Of a stretch of 9,872 bases of DNA, positions 5,729 to 9,872 are shown one piece after another. The notes below the pieces were generated by a model, which was not told the DNA's origin, did no database searches, and saw nothing but the letters and a program-made list of their open reading frames with translations. Origin of the DNA: Tardiphaga sp. Lineage in GTDB: Bacteria > Pseudomonadota > Alphaproteobacteria > Rhizobiales > Xanthobacteraceae. The first letter of the stretch is position 1. Each line of letters starts with the position of its first letter. A program made the position numbers and the translations under genes. The stretch is taken from the NCBI GenBank assembly GCA_028290325.1, contig JAQGJY010000331.1, forward strand, positions 1 through 9,872. Direction: 5' to 3'.

Positions 5729-6275
5729 GATCATGCGCGGGGGCGTGACCATGGTCGTGGCCGCAATGCTCATCGTGAATGTGATTGTGCCCGCCATGGC
5801 CCTGCTGCGCATGGCCCTGATGTCCGCGATCTTGCGCCGAGGCCGCTTCGGCATAGGCGCCACCCTCGGGGTCGAACGGCGCGTCGATCTCGATCAATCT
5901 CGCACCGAGTCCTTTCAACATCTCCTCGATCACATGATCGCGGCGAATACGAAGCGCGCGCGCGGTGATCTGCGTCGGCAGATGCCGATTGCCGAGATGC
6001 CAGCCCAACCGCACGAGATGCTGCGGATCGGTGCCGCGAATTTCGATCAGCGGTTCGGGCGCCGCCACCACCTCGATCAGGCGGCCATCATCGAGCACCA
6101 GCGCGTCGCCGCCGCGCAAGGCGACGGCGTTTTCGAGATCGAGCAGGAATTCAAGACCGCGCGTCCCCGTCATCGCGATCCGCCGGCGATGGCGATCGTC
6201 GAAATCGAGCACGACGGAGTCCGCTGGCGTATCGTGCCAGCGGCCCTGCCCGAGCACCTGTGTGGCGCGGATCAT
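5718..6275 (-). CDS. ureE: Urease nickel metallochaperone UreE with histidine-rich tail
   Basis: 185 residues. UreE is a dimeric nickel chaperone that supplies metal to UreG. The N-terminal half is the peptide-binding domain and about 75-145 is the metal-binding domain. WHLGNRHLP (92-100) includes the conserved interface His (H98). From about 150 the tail is very rich in metal ligands: 13 His (H152 to H185) plus C171 in 36 residues, mostly in GH, NH, DH and QGH repeats. Such tails bind extra nickel and are common but variable. ATG 6275 has AGGA close upstream and lies 10 bases after the preceding ABM gene; its 3' end overlaps ureF. Confidence 0.95.
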   Translation of the reverse strand: MIRATQVLGQGRWHDTPADSVVLDFDDRHRRRIAMTGTRGLEFLLDLENAVALRGGDALVLDDGRLIEVVAAPEPLIEIRGTDPQHLVRLGWHLGNRHLPTQITARALRIRRDHVIEEMLKGLGARLIEIDAPFDPEGGAYAEAASAQDRGHQGHAQQGHGGHNHIHDEHCGHDHGHAPAHDHGH

Positions 6276-6285
6276 CGTGTCCTGC

Positions 6286-6585
6286 TCACAGCATTTCGAC
6301 CTTGCCGTCGGAGATGATCTCGATGACCGTCGGCGACTCTTTCAGCGGCGCGGAGAGCGCGCGCCAGGTCTTCATGTGCGGCGCGCGGCCATGCGCGTTG
6401 AGATCGTCACGCGTTTCCCAGCGCTCGACCACGACGAACGTGTTTGGATCGTTGATGCTGGTGTGGCTGTCGTAATAGACGCAGCCTTTTTCCTGCCGCG
6501 TGGCGGCGATGCAGTCTTTCGCACCGGCGATGAAGGCCTCGCGGCCATCCGGCTTCACCTTGGTCGTGGCGACGACGTAAATCAT
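6286..6585 (-). CDS. ABM-domain protein (YgiN-like putative quinol monooxygenase), copy 1
   Basis: 99 residues, one ferredoxin-like ABM domain beginning MIYVVATTKVKP, with the family's conserved DP...FVVVERWE strand (46-57) and HMK helix (70-72). Members are small cofactor-free dimers; characterised ones oxidise quinols or polyketide intermediates, or degrade haem, but many have no known role. The substrate here is unknown. It is followed after 10 bases by ureE and preceded by AAGGAA. It matches copy 2 at 45 of 99 positions without a gap by my manual count, so the two are tandem duplicates that have diverged. ABM proteins are not known urease accessory factors. The role is uncertain; the domain call is firm. 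Confidence 0.85.
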   Translation of the reverse strand: MIYVVATTKVKPDGREAFIAGAKDCIAATRQEKGCVYYDSHTSINDPNTFVVVERWETRDDLNAHGRAPHMKTWRALSAPLKESPTVIEIISDGKVEML

Positions 6586-6603
6586 TGCTGTGTTCCTTCC
6601 CGA

Positions 6604-6903
6604 TTATCGCACGTCGACTTTTTCGGGTGTGATGATCTCGATTTTCGGCGGCGCGGCGAGGCAATTCTTGGCGATGCGGCCAAAGGCCCGCATGTGATCG
6701 GTCTTGCCGTGCGGGCCGAGCGCGTCGGCATTTTCCCACTGCTCGACGAAGACGACCTTGGTCGGATCGGTGACGCTCTCGTGCAGGTCATAGGCGATGT
6801 TGCCAGCTTCCTTGCGGGTCTCGGCGATGCAGGCTTTGGCACCTTCGATCAGTTCCGCGCGCATTTCTGGCTTGATGGTCAATGTGGCGACGACGTAAAT
6901 CAC
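6604..6903 (-). CDS. ABM-domain protein (YgiN-like putative quinol monooxygenase), copy 2
   Basis: 99 residues from GTG 6903, supported by GGGAGGA with a 5-base spacer. It has the same ABM fold signals as copy 1: MIYVVATLTIKP at the start, DP...VVFVEQWE (46-57) and HMR (70-72), then a diverged helix (FGRIAKNCL). It lies first of the pair, 18 bases before copy 1 and 196 bases after ureC, so it may have its own promoter or depend on read-through from ureC. Both copies keep identical length and all major motifs, so neither looks like a decaying duplicate. They could form a heterodimer; that is speculation. Confidence 0.85.
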   Translation of the reverse strand: MIYVVATLTIKPEMRAELIEGAKACIAETRKEAGNIAYDLHESVTDPTKVVFVEQWENADALGPHGKTDHMRAFGRIAKNCLAAPPKIEIITPEKVDVR

Positions 6904-7072
6904 GAAATCCTCCCGGGATTTTTTGTTTTTGATGTAGCGGGCGGACCTTAGAGGGTTCTGATGCGGGAATGAAGGGGTGTCTCACCGCTCGGTGGACATC
7001 CTCCTGAGGTGCGAGTGGCCAGCGACGGCTTCATCCATAAAGCGAGCGGGGGGAGCGGCGCGGCGCCTCCTG

Positions 7073-7091
7073 GCCGAACCAAATGTTCGGC
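7073..7091 (-). other. Hairpin just downstream of ureC
   Basis: GCCGAAC (7073-7079) pairs perfectly with GTTCGGC (7085-7091) around a 5-base loop, 8 bases after the ureC stop. No T-tract follows on the minus strand, so it is not a typical intrinsic terminator. It could protect the 3' end of the ureDABC message or attenuate expression of the downstream genes. The remaining 170 bases up to the ABM gene hold no convincing gene. Confidence 0.45.
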
Positions 7092-7099
7092 GGCCACCA

Positions 7100-8811
<1,712 letters not shown>

Positions 8812-8812
<1 letters not shown>

Positions 8813-9117
8813 TACAGCGGTCCCATCACGTCGCCACGAAAGCCATAGACCTCACGCTTGCCGGCCAGCGCGACCAGTTGCACGTCGCGGCTCTGGCCCG
8901 GCTCGAAGCGGACCGCAGTGCCGGCGGCGATATCAAGGCGCATGCCGCGCGCTTTGGCGCGGTCGAATGCCAGCGCCGGGTTGGTTTCAAAAAAATGATA
9001 ATGCGATCCGACCTGGATCGGACGGTCGCCGGTGTTCGCCACGGTCACCGCGACCGTATCGCGGCCGGCATTCAGCTCGATGTCGCCGTCCTGAATAAAG
9101 AGTTCGCCGGGGATCAT
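8812..9117 (-). CDS. ureB: Urease subunit beta
   Basis: 101 residues, the usual length for a separate bacterial UreB. It is a structural subunit of the (UreABC)3 complex. Diagnostic stretches are IPGELFIQDGDIELN at the N-terminus, NTGDRPIQVGSHYHFFETN (28-46) and RFEPGQSRDVQLV. ATG 9117 has AGGAA about 6 bases upstream and lies 9 bases after the ureA stop. Its stop overlaps the ureC start. Separate ureA and ureB genes, rather than the fusion seen in Helicobacter, are typical of rhizobial urease operons. Confidence 0.98.
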
Positions 9118-9126
9118 CTCGAATTC

Positions 9127-9429
9127 CTACCTGATCGGTTCGTGCACGGTGACGAGTTTCGTTCCGTCCGGGAATGTCGCCTCGACCTGAATGTCATGGA
9201 TCATCTCGGCGATGCCGTCCATGCATTGCGCGCGAGTGATGACCTGCGCGCCGGATTGCATCAGCTCGGCGACGGTGCGGCCATCGCGCGCGCCTTCGAC
9301 GATGAAATCCGAAATGATCGCGATGGCCTCGGGATGGTTGAGTTTGACGCCGCGTTCGAGCCGGCGACGCGCCACCATCGCGGCCATCGAGATCAGCAGC
9401 TTGTCTTTTTCGCGCGGAGACAGATTCAT
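9127..9429 (-). CDS. ureA: Urease subunit gamma
   Basis: 100 residues, standard UreA length. It is the small structural subunit. The conserved start MNLSPREKDKLLI, the middle KLNHPEAIAIISDFIVEGAR and the end QVEATFPDGTKLVTVHEPI are all present. ATG 9429 is chosen because the family N-terminus begins exactly there; the frame is open 46 codons further up, but that part overlaps ureD and is not UreA-like. The ribosome binding site is weak (GAGTGG). It begins 20 bases after the ureD stop. Confidence 0.98.
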   Translation of the reverse strand: MNLSPREKDKLLISMAAMVARRRLERGVKLNHPEAIAIISDFIVEGARDGRTVAELMQSGAQVITRAQCMDGIAEMIHDIQVEATFPDGTKLVTVHEPIR

Positions 9430-9449
9430 TCGGCCACTCGTAATTTCGT

Positions 9450-9872
9450 TCAGCTCGACCACAGACGCGGCAGGCTGGCGCCCGCGGCACGCAACACCGC
9501 GATCATAGCGACGCGGAGTTTCGCGGCATCTTGGGCACAGAAGCGAGCCAATGCAAACCCATTCCATGCCGAGATGCCGACCTCGCAGCCCATCGCGCCA
9601 GATGTCTCGCGGACACGCGTGACCAACGCCTCGTCGCCGGGCACGATCAGCACCGTACCGATCGCAACGCCGCCATTGGCGACGGCGCGCCTCGCCAGCG
9701 TCGCACCCACGTTTTCGCCGAGGCGAACGGTCTCGGCGAATACGAGGCGACCGCCGCGACGCAGCCGCCAGCGATCGACGAGCGCGCCCCGCGTCACGGT
9801 TTCGCCCATCGCGGCGCGACCAAAGATGATGATCTCGCCCAGCAGCAGTGACGCCGTGTCGGCAAGATCGAT
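9450..9872 (-). CDS. ureD: Urease accessory protein UreD (N-terminus outside window)
   Basis: The last 140 residues of UreD. The frame is open from the right window edge, so the internal ATG at 9809 is not the start. Features typical of the UreD second half are LLLGEIIIFGRAAMGETVTRG near the edge, RWRLRRGGRLVFAET, and the C-terminal LPRLWSS. UreD binds apo-urease and recruits UreF-UreG for nickel delivery. It heads the operon, so the main urease promoter lies outside the window. Confidence 0.92.
   Translation of the reverse strand: MDLADTASLLLGEIIIFGRAAMGETVTRGALVDRWRLRRGGRLVFAETVRLGENVGATLARRAVANGGVAIGTVLIVPGDEALVTRVRETSGAMGCEVGISAWNGFALARFCAQDAAKLRVAMIAVLRAAGASLPRLWSS

Overview
The window looks like chromosome from an alphaproteobacterium of the Rhizobiales, most likely the Bradyrhizobium/Rhodopseudomonas/Afipia group. 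This rests on its high GC content, the PhyR-NepR-EcfG general stress response core and a urease operon in alphaproteobacterial order. The genus is inferred from how the proteins read and was not searched.

Left part (1-4376), general stress response. A truncated gene for a small exported protein reads off the left edge. Next is a 316-base gene-free stretch holding a sigma-EcfG-type promoter (GGAAC-N16-CGTC) on the + strand. That promoter points into about 177 bases that fold into three hairpins and end at a strong intrinsic terminator. I read this as an undescribed stress-induced small RNA resembling Caulobacter GsrN: its first hairpin exposes a C-rich loop, and its wobble pairs favour the + strand. 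The terminator is bidirectional and also serves phyR (minus strand). phyR is divergent from a coupled nepR-ecfG operon, with EcfG-like promoters back to back between them. The expected circuit: phosphorylated PhyR binds the anti-sigma factor NepR through its sigma-like domain, which frees EcfG to transcribe stress genes, including phyR, nepR-ecfG and probably the small RNA. Convergent to ecfG, across a second bidirectional terminator, is a membrane CHASE-domain histidine kinase of the HWE/HisKA_2 type. Its phospho-acceptor histidine is intact but its ATP-binding domain is degenerate. It has its own leader with a 10-bp inverted repeat and a weak candidate EcfG promoter.

Right part (4393-9872), urease operon, all minus strand. 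Transcription runs from the right edge leftward: ureD (5' end outside the window), ureA, ureB, ureC, two tandem 99-residue antibiotic-biosynthesis-monooxygenase (ABM) domain proteins, ureE, ureF, ureG. UreA, B and C form the nickel urease. UreD, F and G with the histidine-tailed UreE insert nickel into the active site. Genes are tightly packed: ureB/ureC overlap by one base and ureE/ureF by about 11. The only large gap is 196 bases between ureC and the first ABM gene, which holds a hairpin just past ureC.

The strongest candidate for something new is the small RNA at about 429-605. Secondary points are the degenerate kinase beside the stress locus and the ABM pair inside the urease operon.
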